From positions 1 to 13,146 of the forward strand of contig CAIQIL010000207.1 of NCBI GenBank assembly GCA_903871865.1: a stretch of DNA of 13,146 nucleotides, written 5' to 3'. Shown in pieces: positions 1 through 5,692 of this stretch. The notes under the pieces are model-generated. The model saw only the letters and a list, made by a program, of their open reading frames with translations. It did no database searches and had not been told where the DNA came from. A program made the position numbers and the translations under genes. Position 1 is the first letter of the stretch, and every line of letters starts with the position of its first letter. This DNA is from an uncultured Burkholderiales bacterium. Lineage in GTDB: Bacteria > Pseudomonadota > Gammaproteobacteria > Burkholderiales > Burkholderiaceae_C.

Positions 1-966
1 CGGCCGCACCGCCAGCCCATCCCGCTGACCGGCGTGGACGACCGCATCGGCTGCACGGCGATCGCCATCAACCCGGACAAGATCGCCGGCATCGTTTTCA
101 CCGACCGCCCCGACAGCCCCTCGACCGTGCTGCCGCCGGACATCGAGACCGAGGCCATCGCCGGCCACCTCAACGGCTTCTTGCTGCGCGAGGTCAAGGC
201 TGGTCGCCTGTCACCGTCGCTGCAGCCGCTGCAGGCGGGCATCGGCACCATCGCCAACGCGGTGCTGCACGGCCTGCTGGAGTCGCCCTTCGACAACATG
301 ACGATGTACTCCGAGGTGCTGCAAGACAGCAGCATCGAGTTGCTCGAATCCGGGCGCATGGCCTTTGCCTCGGCCTCGTCGATGACGCTGTCCAAGGCCT
401 GCTACGAGCGCGTGATGGCGAACCTGGACTTCTACAAGCAGCGCATCGTGCTGCGCCCGCAGGAGATCAGCAACCACCCCGAGGTGGTGCGCCGCCTGGG
501 CCTCATCACCATCAACACGGCGCTGGAGGTGGACCTGTACGGCAACGTCAACTCCACGCACGTCAATGGCACGCAGATGATGAACGGCATCGGTGGCTCG
601 GGCGACTTCGCGCGCAACGCCCACATGTCGGTGTTCGTGACCAAGTCGCTGGCCAAGGGGGGCAAGATCTCCAGCGTGGTGCCCATGGTCACGCACGTGG
701 ACCACACCGAGCACGATGTCGATGTGATCGTGACCGAGCACGGCCTGGCCGACCTGCGTGGCCTGGCGCCGCGCGAACGTGCGCGGGAGATGATCGCGCA
801 CTGCGTGGACCCGAGCTACCGCGAGCAGCTGAACGACTACTTCCGCGCAGCTTGCCGCCGCGGGGGCCACACGCCGCACTTGCTGGAAGAGGCGTTTGCC
901 TGGCACCTGCGCCAGCAGCGCACGGGCTCGATGCTCACGCAGGAAGCGGCGGCCGAGCTGGTGTGA
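1..966 (+). CDS. Acetyl-CoA hydrolase / succinyl-CoA:acetate CoA-transferase family protein (3' part, truncated by window edge)
   Basis: The reading frame is open from the first base (RPHRQPIPLTGVDDRIG...), so the gene starts upstream; 321 residues are visible of a family that usually has about 500. The family moves CoA between acyl-CoAs (succinyl- or propionyl-CoA) and acetate through a glutamyl-CoA thioester, in the cytoplasm. Visible signatures are MYSEVLQD (nt 301-324), whose Glu matches the catalytic Glu294 of AarC; RPQEISNHPEVVRRLG; NVNSTHVNGT; the oxyanion-loop motif NGIGGSGDF; and VSHVDHTEHD-like VTHVDHTEHDVDVIVTEHGLADLRG. The spacing from the Glu to the GIGG loop is 94 residues, as in AarC (E294 to G388, from memory). 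The GTG at 34 is internal, not the start. The gene converges on the small membrane-protein gene 42 bp away. Hydrolase versus transferase, and the preferred acyl donor, cannot be decided from this part. Confidence 0.93.
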   Translation, partial: RPHRQPIPLTGVDDRIGCTAIAINPDKIAGIVFTDRPDSPSTVLPPDIETEAIAGHLNGFLLREVKAGRLSPSLQPLQAGIGTIANAVLHGLLESPFDNMTMYSEVLQDSSIELLESGRMAFASASSMTLSKACYERVMANLDFYKQRIVLRPQEISNHPEVVRRLGLITINTALEVDLYGNVNSTHVNGTQMMNGIGGSGDFARNAHMSVFVTKSLAKGGKISSVVPMVTHVDHTEHDVDVIVTEHGLADLRGLAPRERAREMIAHCVDPSYREQLNDYFRAACRRGGHTPHLLEEAFAWHLRQQRTGSMLTQEAAAELV

Positions 967-981
967 GGCTGCGCGGCCTCA
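964..981. terminator. Short GC-rich hairpin starting at the stop codon of the CoA-transferase gene
   Basis: TGAGGCT-GCGC-GGCCTCA forms a 7-bp stem (one T.G wobble at the loop end) with a 4-nt loop. It begins exactly at the TGA stop of the plus-strand gene and lies 27 bp beyond the stop of the opposing minus-strand gene. No T-tract follows on either strand, so a classical intrinsic terminator is not shown. A bidirectional terminator or 3'-end-stabilising hairpin is an inference from position and structure. Confidence 0.35.
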
Positions 982-991
982 GCGGCCTGCG

Positions 992-1015
992 CAACTTCAC
1001 CAACAACTTCACCAG
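992..1015. repeat. 12-bp tandem duplication at the 3' end of the small membrane-protein gene
   Basis: CAACTTCACCAA is followed directly by CAACTTCACCAG (11 of 12 bases identical). On the minus strand this reads TGG TGA AGT TGT TGG TGA AGT TG. The last codon (Trp) and the stop codon are therefore copied in frame 12 nt downstream, giving a second in-frame stop behind the first. It looks like a small slippage duplication in the 3' untranslated tail. Confidence 0.6.
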
Positions 1016-1419
1016 CGGCTGATGCCGTAAGCCGTCACGCCCAGGCCGAACACCAGCTGCATCACGAACAGCAGGTTGAAGGCCGCGGTGTAGCGCACCC
1101 AGCGCCAGCGGCGCTGGTCGTCGAGCAGGAAGAGGCGGGCGTGCTCGGGCAACTCGGCTTCGAGTTGCTTGAGCCCCTGCTTGGTGAGGTGCAGCAGGTG
1201 GCGGCTGCGCGCGTCCACCACGGCGAACACCAGGGCCAGCACGCTGACGAAGCCGCCCAGCAACACCAGCACGGCCGGGTGCGTGGCCTTCTCCAGGGCC
1301 GCGAACACCATGCCATTGGCGAAGATGGACAGCGCCACGTAGAAGTTGAACGCCTTGAGCCGCTGCTCGGCGTTGAACTTCCAGTGCTCCCAGAGGTAGG
1401 TGTTGTGGCTCAGGCTCAT
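1009..1419 (-). CDS. Small three-helix inner-membrane protein of unknown function, downstream of the ProQ/FinO gene
   Basis: A 136-residue protein with no domain I can name confidently. It begins with an aromatic, polar segment (YLWEHWKFNAEQR, residues 9-20). Hydrophobic helices follow at about 23-42 and 48-68, then a charged stretch (70-108, rich in Arg, Lys and Glu, likely cytoplasmic), then a third helix at about 111-132 ending ISRW. The layout (amphipathic N-terminus, helix hairpin, soluble helical segment) resembles small SLATT- or RipA-like membrane proteins in shape only. The ATG lies 8 bp after the stop of the ProQ/FinO gene, with no clear Shine-Dalgarno, so translation is probably coupled to that gene and the two share a transcript. 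A link to RNA regulation or envelope stress is speculation from position. Confidence 0.75.
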   Translation of the reverse strand: MSLSHNTYLWEHWKFNAEQRLKAFNFYVALSIFANGMVFAALEKATHPAVLVLLGGFVSVLALVFAVVDARSRHLLHLTKQGLKQLEAELPEHARLFLLDDQRRWRWVRYTAAFNLLFVMQLVFGLGVTAYGISRW

Positions 1420-1427
1420 GGCCGGGC

Positions 1428-2501
1428 TCAGCCGCGCGGCGGGCCACCACGGTCGTTGCGACCGCCTGCGCCACCGGCGCCACCTTGGCCACCCGCACCG
1501 CCGCCCTCGCGGCCACCACCACCGCGCGGGCCGCGAGGCCCTTGCGGACGGCCACGGTCGTCACGTCGGCCACCGGCTTCCGCACGGGGGCCATCGTTGC
1601 GGCCACCCTCGCGGCGGGGGCCGCGTTCGCCATCCCGGCGCTCACCGTCACGGCGACCCGGGCCTTGGCCCGGTCGGCCATGGCCGTGCTCGGGGCGATG
1701 GTGCGGTCGCTGCGGACGGGCCGCATCTTCCTGGGCTTCCTTGCGGGCTTGGTCCAGCAAGCCGTCGAGCTGCTCGGGCGCGATGCCCTTGAGCGCACAG
1801 AAGTTGGCCGTCGTGAGCTTGGTGGTCTCGAAGTCGCGCAGCAGGCTGAAGCGCTGGCGGCGGCCGGCTTCTTCCTGTTCGCGCTGGGCGTCTTCCTGGA
1901 CACGGCGGGCCTGCTGGTTGGCGCGGCGGCGGGTGAGCTCGTCGGCGGCCAGCTGGCGGTGCTCTTCGCTGAGCTCGCCGGCGGGCTGGCCATCGAGGTC
2001 AAAACGCTGCTTGCCGCGCGACACGGCCACGAGGTAGGACGTGGCGCCGGTGAGGCGGCGGAAGAAGGCCGACAGGGCCTGCTTGCTGAACTCGCCGGGG
2101 GCGCGCTCCTGGATGTCCACCTGGATGCGCAGCTTCAAGGGCTTGGGCGCTCCGCCGAACAGGGCCGGGAAGAGCTCGGCCAGGCGGGCGCCGGTGGCCG
2201 CGGTGGACACCTCGGCGCGGGGCGCGGCGGCCGGGGCGTCTGCGGCAGCAGGCTGGGTGGCGCCTCCCTCAGCGCCTTCCTCGGCGCTGTCTTCAGCACG
2301 GCGCTCGGCCATGGCCTCGGCAGGGTCGCCGCCATCGGCTGACGCGGCCGGCTCGGGCTGAGCCGCCGCGTCGGGCTGCGTGGCCAGAGGCTCGGCAGCG
2401 GCAGCGGGCACCACCTCCGTGGGCAGCGCGGCAGGCGCGGCCGTCACGGCGTTGGCGGGATCAGCGGTCTCGGCAGAGGGGGCCGGGTTCGTCGAGGACA
2501 T
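1428..2501 (-). CDS. ProQ/FinO-family RNA chaperone with a long Arg/Gly-rich C-terminal tail
   Basis: A 357-residue protein. Residues 1-103 are a low-complexity Ala/Pro/Glu region. The ProQ/FinO RNA-binding domain spans about 104-195 (LAELFPALFGG, KPLKLRIQVDI, FFRRLTGATSYLVAV). Residues 196-216 are a charged, probably helical linker. Residues 217-258 carry a second ordered block (LLRDFETTKLTTANFCALKG, then a predicted helix). Residues 262-357 are a disordered tail dominated by Arg, Gly, Asp and Pro with RGG/RG-type motifs and no hydrophobic core. FinO-domain proteins bind 3'-terminal stem-loops of mRNAs and sRNAs and promote or block pairing. Enterobacterial ProQ is shorter and ends in a Tudor-like domain, not seen here. 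The ATG at 2501 has no strong Shine-Dalgarno. The gene lies between the Mpo1-like gene (115 bp upstream) and the small membrane-protein gene (8 bp downstream). Domain call strong; function of the tail inferred. Confidence 0.92.
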   Translation of the reverse strand: MSSTNPAPSAETADPANAVTAAPAALPTEVVPAAAAEPLATQPDAAAQPEPAASADGGDPAEAMAERRAEDSAEEGAEGGATQPAAADAPAAAPRAEVSTAATGARLAELFPALFGGAPKPLKLRIQVDIQERAPGEFSKQALSAFFRRLTGATSYLVAVSRGKQRFDLDGQPAGELSEEHRQLAADELTRRRANQQARRVQEDAQREQEEAGRRQRFSLLRDFETTKLTTANFCALKGIAPEQLDGLLDQARKEAQEDAARPQRPHHRPEHGHGRPGQGPGRRDGERRDGERGPRREGGRNDGPRAEAGGRRDDRGRPQGPRGPRGGGGREGGGAGGQGGAGGAGGRNDRGGPPRG

Positions 2502-2616
2502 GGGTCGGTCGCAGTGAATCGCAAAAGCAGGATTGTCGCCCCTCGCGGGCCCATTTCACAGGGCTCCCCCCACATCTCTCACCGACGGCCTGCGCACACC
2601 GGCACAGCCTCACGCT
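2502..2616 (-). promoter_or_regulatory. Intergenic region upstream of the ProQ/FinO gene
   Basis: 115 bp without a gene, between two minus-strand genes. Read on the minus strand, a GACAAT hexamer (4 of 6 with the sigma-70 -10 box) lies about 35 nt before the ATG, with only a poor CTGTGA-like -35 about 18 bp further upstream. No hairpin with a T-tract follows the Mpo1-like stop codon, so read-through from upstream is as plausible as a separate promoter. This is a weak call. Confidence 0.2.
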
Positions 2617-3156
2617 TCAGCGCCCCAGCGCCACCCCGCGCTCGCGGGCCGACAAGGCGCCCACCGGGCCCACGCGGGCCTCGATGGCGGCCTGCACCTC
2701 GCGGCGCCAACCCAGCAGGAAACCGGCCTCGGCCACCACGAACAGTGGCCCGATGACCAGGCCGGTGATGTCATCGACGAACGCCGGTTTGCGGCCCTCG
2801 TAGATGTGGCCGATGAACTGCAGCACCCAACCGCCGAAGAACAGGCCCAGGCTGGCGCTCAACCAGGCCGCCATGGGCAAGGCGGCCAGGGCGTGGCCAG
2901 CCCACAGCGACAAGCCGGTCAGCACGGCCATGGTCAGGCCGTAGCGCAGGTCCAGGCGCAGGAAAAACAGCGTGGACGCCAGCCAGGTCAGCGTGGCCAG
3001 CGACACCGACACGCCGCCCACGTCCAGCGCGGCGCGGCCCAGCAGCGCCATCACCGACACCACGATGACAGGGATGCCCACGAAGTGCGTGGCCACGTTG
3101 CGCACATGGCGGTGGTAGGCGGCATAGGTGGCGAGGTGGTCGGTCAGGGTCTTCAT
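2617..3156 (-). CDS. Mpo1-like (DUF962 / YGL010w family) integral membrane protein, putative 2-hydroxy fatty acid dioxygenase
   Basis: 179 residues, starting MKTLTDHLATYAAYHRHVRN. Family hallmarks are the N-terminal YHRHVRNVATHFVGIP block (His15, His17, His24), a run of hydrophobic helices (about 26-45, 52-68, 72-95, 98-116, 132-150), and the second conserved block FIGHIYEGRKPAFVDD (His117, Asp128, Asp129). Yeast Mpo1 is an Fe(II)-dependent dioxygenase for alpha-oxidation of 2-hydroxypalmitate, with conserved histidines as metal ligands. The bacterial substrate is not known from sequence. The ATG at 3156 was chosen because the conserved N-terminal block starts there; a longer in-frame opening to 3279 adds 41 Arg/Cys-rich residues unlike the family. 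It is the first gene of the minus-strand group leading to the ProQ/FinO gene and is divergent from the Crp/Fnr gene. Confidence 0.88.
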   Translation of the reverse strand: MKTLTDHLATYAAYHRHVRNVATHFVGIPVIVVSVMALLGRAALDVGGVSVSLATLTWLASTLFFLRLDLRYGLTMAVLTGLSLWAGHALAALPMAAWLSASLGLFFGGWVLQFIGHIYEGRKPAFVDDITGLVIGPLFVVAEAGFLLGWRREVQAAIEARVGPVGALSARERGVALGR

Positions 3157-3201
3157 GGCGGGCTTCAAGGTGGCGGCAGGAACATCGATGACAAGGCAAT
3201 G

Positions 3202-3214
3202 CCCACATCGTGGG
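3202..3214. promoter_or_regulatory. Small dyad in the divergent Mpo1-like / Crp-Fnr intergenic region
   Basis: CCCAC-ATC-GTGGG is a perfect 5-bp inverted repeat in the 162-bp region (3157-3318) between the divergent Mpo1-like and Crp/Fnr genes. It matches neither the CRP consensus (TGTGA-N6-TCACA) nor the FNR consensus (TTGAT-N4-ATCAA). Nothing else in this intergenic region looks like a convincing promoter. Operator function is unproven. Confidence 0.2.
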
Positions 3215-3318
3215 GCCGGCGCCTGCGCGTGTCTGCCATCTGCCCGACAGTCCCTGCGCCCACGCCTCAGGGATGTCACCTAGCGCCGCCACCGCTGTGG
3301 CGCGTAACCTGCGCGCCT

Positions 3319-4020
3319 GTGACACCCACCCACGACGCCCCCACCCTGGCCCTGCTGCGCCAGGGCCGCTGGTTCTCGGGCCTGCCCGAAGATTTCCAAC
3401 ACCGCCTGGTGCAGCCCGGTCGCCGCGTGCAGTTGGCCCGCGGCGAGCGCCTGTTCGCGCGGGGCGATGCCAACAGCGGCCTGTACGCGGTGCTGTCGGG
3501 CGCCATCAGCGTGGGCGCGGTCGGCCCCGGCGGCAAAGAAGCCCTGGTGGCCGTGGCCGAAGCACCGCAGTGGTTCGGTGAAATCGCCCTGATCGACGGC
3601 GGCCTGCGCACGCACAACGCCGACGCCCGCGAGGCCAGCACCCTGCTGTGGCTGCCATTGACCGAGCTGCACGCCCTGCTGGCCGAAGACCCGCGCCGCT
3701 GGCAAGCCTTTGGCCAGCTAGCCATGGAAAAGCTGCGCGCCCTGTTCATGGGCGTGGAAGAGCTCGCCTTGCTGGCCGCCCCGGCCCGCGTGGCGCGGCG
3801 CCTGCTGTCATTGGCCACGGCCCACGGCCAGCTCGCCGAAGGCCAGACCCGCGATGCTTTGCAACTCAACCAGGAGCAGCTCGGCGCCATGCTCGCGCTG
3901 ACGCGACAGACGGTCAACCTCGTGCTCAAGGACTTCGAAGCGCGCGGCCTGCTGCGCTGCCAGTACGGCCGCATCGACATCCTCGACTGGGCGGCACTGG
4001 GCCGCGAGGGCGAGGGCTGA
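3319..4020 (+). CDS. Crp/Fnr-family transcriptional regulator
   Basis: With the GTG at 3319 the product has 233 residues, normal for the family. Residues about 18-125 form a cyclic-nucleotide-binding-type beta-roll (GERLFARGDANSGLYAVLSG). The phosphate-binding-cassette position reads FGEIALIDGGLRTHNADA (87-104), keeping the Gly-Glu and an Arg (R97) followed by Thr-His where CRP has Arg-Ser. A long dimerisation helix follows (about 128-165), then a winged helix-turn-helix (about 183-212, LNQEQLGAMLALTRQTVN) with the TRQTVN recognition-helix motif. The only cysteine is Cys214, so an FNR-type Fe-S cluster is ruled out. The ligand is unknown; cAMP, c-di-GMP or a diffusible signal are all possible. 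An in-frame ATG at 3199 would add 40 residues unlike the family and has a badly spaced ribosome site. The gene converges on yegQ 21 bp away. Confidence 0.9.
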   Translation: MTPTHDAPTLALLRQGRWFSGLPEDFQHRLVQPGRRVQLARGERLFARGDANSGLYAVLSGAISVGAVGPGGKEALVAVAEAPQWFGEIALIDGGLRTHNADAREASTLLWLPLTELHALLAEDPRRWQAFGQLAMEKLRALFMGVEELALLAAPARVARRLLSLATAHGQLAEGQTRDALQLNQEQLGAMLALTRQTVNLVLKDFEARGLLRCQYGRIDILDWAALGREGEG

Positions 4021-4031
4021 CGCGTCGGCCC
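4014..4031. terminator. 18-nt near-perfect palindrome spanning the Crp/Fnr stop codon
   Basis: GGGCTGA-CGCG-TCGGCCC gives a 7-bp stem with one T.G pair and a 4-nt loop. The TGA inside the left arm is the stop codon of the Crp/Fnr gene. On the plus-strand transcript the odd pair is a tolerated U.G; on the opposite transcript it becomes C.A, so the hairpin favours the Crp/Fnr mRNA. No T-tract follows. A terminator or 3'-end hairpin for the convergent pair is inferred. Confidence 0.38.
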
Positions 4032-4041
4032 AGGCCCAGGC

Positions 4042-5454
4042 TCAGGCCGCGGCGGCGGCCAACGCCCCCGGCAGCATCCGCGCCAGCAAGGCGCCTTCGA
4101 AGCGCGCGTCCAGCGGGATGCGCACGTGCAGCGGGCTGCCCGGTGCGGCCGTGATGGGCTCGCCGTCGAGGTTGCGCATGGTGTCGAGCTTGAGCATCTG
4201 GTTGCCCAAAGGGTGAATGACCTCGATGGTGTCGCCCACATCGAAACGGTTTTTCACGATCACCTCGGCCCAGCCGTCGGCCACGCCCTTGACCTCGCCG
4301 CAGAACTGGCTGCGGTTGAACTCGGAGTGGCCGGTGATGTAGTTCTGGTAGTCCTGCGCGGGGCGGCGCTCCAGGAAGCCACCGGTGTAGCCGCGGCTGG
4401 CCAGGCCTTCGAGCTGGATCAGCAACTCGCGGTTGAAGGGCCGCCCGGCCGTGGCGTCGTCGATGGCGTTGCGGTAGACCTGGGCCACGCGCGCCACGTA
4501 GTACAGCGACTTGGTGCGGCCTTCGACCTTGAGCGAATCGACCCCGATCTGGACCAGGCGCTCGACGTGCTCGACAGCGCGCAGGTCCTTCGAATTCATG
4601 ATGTAGGTGCCGTGATCGTCTTCCATGATGGGCATGAGCTCACCCGGTCGGCCGGCTTCTTCGATCAGGTAGACCTTGTCGGCCGCGGGGTGGCGCTGGC
4701 CGTCACCACAAGCACTCGGGGAGAAAGACGCGGCCTGCGCATTGGCCTGCTCTTCCTCGAAGTTGAAGACACCTTCCAGCTGGACCGGGATGGCTTCGCC
4801 GCTGTCGGACTGCTCGGTGGCACCTTGCGTCTTGTAGTTCCAGCGGCAGGCGTTGGTGCAGGTGCCCTGGTTGGGGTCGCGGCGGTTGAAGTAGCCGGAC
4901 AGCAGGCAGCGGCCCGAGTAGGCGATGCACAGCGCGCCGTGCACGAACACCTCCAGCTCCATGTCGGGGCATTCCTGGCGGATGCGCTCGCTCTCGTCGA
5001 GGCTCAATTCGCGCGACAAGATGATGCGCTGCACGCCCATCTTCTGCCAGAACTTCACCGTGGCGAAGTTGGTCGTGTTGGCCTGCACCGAGAGGTGGAT
5101 GGGCACGTGCGGCCACTTCTCGCGCACCATCATGATCAGGCCCGGGTCGGCCATGATGATGCCGTCGGGATTCATCTCGATGATGGGCTCGATGTCGCGC
5201 AGGTAGGTGCGAACCTTGTCGTTGTGCGCGATCAGGTTGCTGGTCACGAACAGCTTCTTGCCGCGCTGGCGGGCCTCGGTGATGCCTTGCGCCAGTTGCT
5301 CCAGCTTGAACTCGTTGTTGCGCGCGCGCAGGGAGTAGCGCGGCTGGCCGGCATAGACGGCATCGGCGCCGAAGTCAAAGGCGGCGCGCATCTTCTCAAG
5401 CGAGCCGGCGGGCAGCAGCAGTTCCGGTGCGGGGCGGGAGGTGGGTGCAGACAT
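4042..5454 (-). CDS. yegQ: tRNA 5-hydroxyuridine modification protein YegQ/TrhP (peptidase U32 family)
   Basis: 470 residues, matching in order the E. coli YegQ/TrhP pattern as I recall it: ELLLPAGSLEKMRAAFDFGADAVYAGQ at the N-terminus, HLSVQANTTNFATVKFWQ (120-137), RIILSRELSLDE, the U32 signature EVFVHGALCIAYSGRCLLSGY (168-188), DPNQGTCTNACRW (193-205), DHGTYIMNSKDLRA, SLKVEGRTKS, RGYTGGF. Four cysteines in conserved positions (176, 183, 199, 203) may hold an Fe-S cluster. TrhP makes 5-hydroxyuridine at wobble U34 of tRNAs from prephenate, the first step toward the cmo5U/mcmo5U series. The shorter length and motif order favour TrhP over the longer rRNA enzyme RlhA. Residues 205-258 form a poorly conserved insert somewhat longer than the E. 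coli one. The start at 5454 was chosen by the conserved N-terminus; the frame stays open far upstream, but that part is antisense to the next gene. Confidence 0.93.
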   Translation of the reverse strand: MSAPTSRPAPELLLPAGSLEKMRAAFDFGADAVYAGQPRYSLRARNNEFKLEQLAQGITEARQRGKKLFVTSNLIAHNDKVRTYLRDIEPIIEMNPDGIIMADPGLIMMVREKWPHVPIHLSVQANTTNFATVKFWQKMGVQRIILSRELSLDESERIRQECPDMELEVFVHGALCIAYSGRCLLSGYFNRRDPNQGTCTNACRWNYKTQGATEQSDSGEAIPVQLEGVFNFEEEQANAQAASFSPSACGDGQRHPAADKVYLIEEAGRPGELMPIMEDDHGTYIMNSKDLRAVEHVERLVQIGVDSLKVEGRTKSLYYVARVAQVYRNAIDDATAGRPFNRELLIQLEGLASRGYTGGFLERRPAQDYQNYITGHSEFNRSQFCGEVKGVADGWAEVIVKNRFDVGDTIEVIHPLGNQMLKLDTMRNLDGEPITAAPGSPLHVRIPLDARFEGALLARMLPGALAAAAA

Positions 5455-5592
5455 GGGCGGGATTGTGCCGACATTCCCGCGCCGACGCACAAAAGCCACA
5501 CCCTTGGGGCCCCTGGCGGCCCAGGCGGCGTGCTGTGCGTGGAAAGGGTCACGCCCTCGCCACGGTCGGGCGACTTTGGGCGCACCCGCGCG

Positions 5593-5620
5593 TGCACACG
5601 GCCAGGCCCTGGGAGATACT
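5593..5620 (+). promoter_or_regulatory. Candidate sigma-70-like promoter of the GGDEF-EAL gene
   Basis: TGCACA (5593-5598, 4 of 6 with TTGACA) and GATACT (5615-5620, 4 of 6 with TATAAT) are separated by 16 bp and lie 72 bp before the ATG at 5693. They sit in the 238-bp divergent region (5455-5692) between yegQ and the GGDEF-EAL gene. The same region holds a small stem-loop, CCTGG-CGGC-CCAGG, at 5512-5525. In DNA this GC-rich the match has some significance but remains weak. Confidence 0.28.
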
Positions 5621-5692
5621 GACCCGATCCGCGCCTTTTCCTGCTGCCAGCAGGCCCCTTGGGCGCCCCTCGCCAGAAGCAAGGTCCGGCCC

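Noticed and set aside
1485..2342. Plus-strand open frame antisense to the ProQ/FinO gene, Ala/Leu-rich and membrane-like
   Set aside because: The hydrophobic look comes from reading the Arg/Gly and Ala/Pro-coding DNA backwards. The ProQ/FinO domain is on the other strand.
3199..3318. ATG at 3199 as an earlier start for the Crp/Fnr protein
   Set aside because: It would add 40 Trp/Arg/Pro-rich residues unlike the family, with a ribosome site only 2 nt from the ATG. The GTG at 3319 gives the normal length.
3274..3324. TGTCAC and GTGACA as a Crp-type operator near the Crp/Fnr start
   Set aside because: The arms are 39 bp apart, far from the 6-bp spacer of a CRP or FNR site. Probably chance.
4126..5622. 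Long plus-strand open frame (about 498 codons) antisense to yegQ
   Set aside because: No motif. The composition is that of a GC-rich shadow frame, and the opposite strand encodes a clear YegQ.
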